A stretch of DNA of 7,914 nt, taken from CAIZLB01 sp039795875 (GTDB lineage Bacteria > Patescibacteriota > Minisyncoccia > Phycocordibacterales > CAIZLB01). Of the stretch, positions 7,262 through 7,914 are shown piece by piece. Location: the NCBI GenBank assembly GCA_039795875.1, contig JBDKKY010000025.1, forward strand, positions 1-7,914. The letters run 5' to 3'. Position numbers and translations under genes: made by a program. How positions within the stretch are numbered: position 1 is the stretch's first letter; every line of letters begins with the position of its first letter. The notes beneath the pieces were generated by a model. The model saw nothing but the letters and a program-made list of their open reading frames with translations. It did not search any database and was not told where the DNA came from.

Positions 7262-7693
7262 TTACATCCACATTCCCAATATCCAACCGAAGATTACAAA
7301 TAAGACGAGTTGGTAGCCAGCTTGAATCCAAAACTTTTTCCAAGCTATAGATCTACTGTCTCCAGACCACATACACGCTGCTGCTGTTGTCGGCATAACA
7401 AACGCTAGCCATATGCCGAACGCATTGTGAATACCTGTAACACCGTCAGCACGTAGTATACCAATGTACCAAGCCAATACATAGGCTTGCAGTAAAGCTA
7501 GGATAAATTGTGTTGTGTACAATTTCCACATGCCTTTACTTGCCTCTTTGCATTGCTCTGGGGTCATACCAGCAGGACCAGTAAGCTTCATCCAGACTTT
7601 ACCAAAAAATCCCATATACCAAATTGCGCCGAGTACCATGGCGGCGATTCCACAGACTAGAACTGCGGGGTAGTTTATTGTGATGTTGTTCAT
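7262..7693 (-). CDS. DUF1761-type four-helix membrane protein
   Basis: The 143-residue product has four hydrophobic helices at about 8-29, 59-79, 88-108 and 121-141. The pattern after helix 1, GAIWYMGFFGKVWMKLTG (22-39), with its WY, FGK and W residues, is characteristic of the DUF1761 family of small bacterial membrane proteins; length and helix count also fit. The function of that family is not established. The loop between helices 1 and 2 contains MTPEQ, also commonly seen in such proteins. It is the first gene of a leftward cluster of three, with the next start codon one base after its stop. An extended -10 promoter lies 6 nt before the start codon, so it should be translated from a leaderless mRNA. 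Confidence 0.8.
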   Translation of the reverse strand: MNNITINYPAVLVCGIAAMVLGAIWYMGFFGKVWMKLTGPAGMTPEQCKEASKGMWKLYTTQFILALLQAYVLAWYIGILRADGVTGIHNAFGIWLAFVMPTTAAACMWSGDSRSIAWKKFWIQAGYQLVLFVIFGWILGMWM

Positions 7694-7699
7694 ACATAT

Positions 7700-7708
7700 A
7701 TTGTAGCA
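7700..7708 (-). promoter_or_regulatory. Extended -10 promoter of the three-gene membrane cluster
   Basis: On the minus strand, TGC is followed directly by TACAAT (hexamer 7705-7700), an extended -10 element five of six to consensus. It ends 6 nt before the ATG at 7693, which puts the expected transcription start on the A of the start codon. No good -35 box is visible. Confidence 0.5.
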
Positions 7709-7914
7709 GGATTTTGAGGTTGATATGATAGTTGACGATCGATGATTTAAAGGTTATTGTACATTCGTCTGAAACTTCCACCCTAACCCCAATTCTTGAA
7801 CCATGAGACCTAATTATCCCGAATGTTTCCAAAATCATACAAACTTTGGCCTCTACCGCCATGCAAAATTCAACTCTGCCAGAGGCGAACTCAAACCCGA
7901 ATCCGTCGCCATGT
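7709..7914. other. Right-edge stretch with no supportable gene
   Basis: No recognisable protein, tRNA or terminator was found here. Two minus-strand frames enter from the right edge. One reads MATDSGLSSPLAELNFAWR (from 7912) and stops with TAG at 7853-7855; it could be the tail of a gene outside the window. The other stays open leftward into the DUF1761-type gene, but its downstream part is clearly out of frame with that gene and its sequence is not protein-like. Neither resembles a family I know. Confidence 0.3.

Noticed and set aside
7599..7862. An 87-codon minus-strand frame overlapping the start of the DUF1761-type gene
   Set aside because: It overlaps the DUF1761-type coding start in another frame, shows no domain, and would bypass the extended -10 promoter placed exactly before 7693.
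7884..7910. Short inverted repeat (GGCGA with TCGCC) and GTTTGAGTTC-like sequence as a tRNA or terminator
   Set aside because: The stem is only 5 bp around a 17-nt loop, there is no T tract, and no cloverleaf with D, anticodon and T arms can be built on either strand.
1..7914. Recoded TGA (as in some Patescibacteria lineages)
   Set aside because: No in-frame TGA occurs in the supported genes. TGA is also not used as a stop, but six stops in AT-rich DNA are too few to mean anything.

Overview
The window looks like part of a small, compact bacterial genome, most plausibly from the candidate phyla radiation (a Parcubacteria-type member of Patescibacteria). This is inferred from style: moderate-to-low GC, genes packed end to end, many exported Ser/Thr/Ala-rich proteins, and start codons sitting almost directly behind -10 promoter boxes with no Shine-Dalgarno sequence. 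No rRNA, tRNA or marker gene is present to prove it. The standard bacterial code fits: the reading frames are free of internal TGA, and the six complete genes end in TAA (five) or TAG (one).

Left third (1-2734, minus strand): one very long open frame that runs off the left edge. It encodes a secreted multidomain protein: a signal peptide, a metallophosphoesterase domain carrying all five purple-acid-phosphatase motifs, a beta-sandwich region, a fibronectin type III (FN3) domain, a DNRLRE-like surface domain and the start of a second FN3 domain. Back to back with it, across 117 bp, lies a plus-strand gene (2852-4234) for a membrane-anchored, probably seven-bladed RCC1-type beta-propeller.

Middle (4235-6265): a HupE/UreJ-family membrane protein (minus) and a major facilitator superfamily transporter (plus) are divergently transcribed from a 33-bp gap. 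The gap holds a 12-bp palindrome that supplies an extended -10 element to each strand. The HupE-like stop codon directly abuts the RCC1 stop codon.

Right third (6243-7693, minus strand): a tight three-gene cluster transcribed leftwards. It encodes a DUF1761-type four-helix membrane protein, a small protein with one membrane anchor, and an exported helical protein with two cysteines. The last gene overlaps the tail of the transporter gene by 23 bp. The final 221 bp (7694-7914) hold the cluster promoter and no gene I can support.

Nearly every product is exported or in the membrane, so the region reads as a cell-envelope neighbourhood. I see no mobile element, CRISPR array, RNA gene or defence system. 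The most useful observations are the repeated leaderless promoter layout, the shared bidirectional promoter palindrome, and the large surface phosphoesterase paired with an RCC1 propeller.
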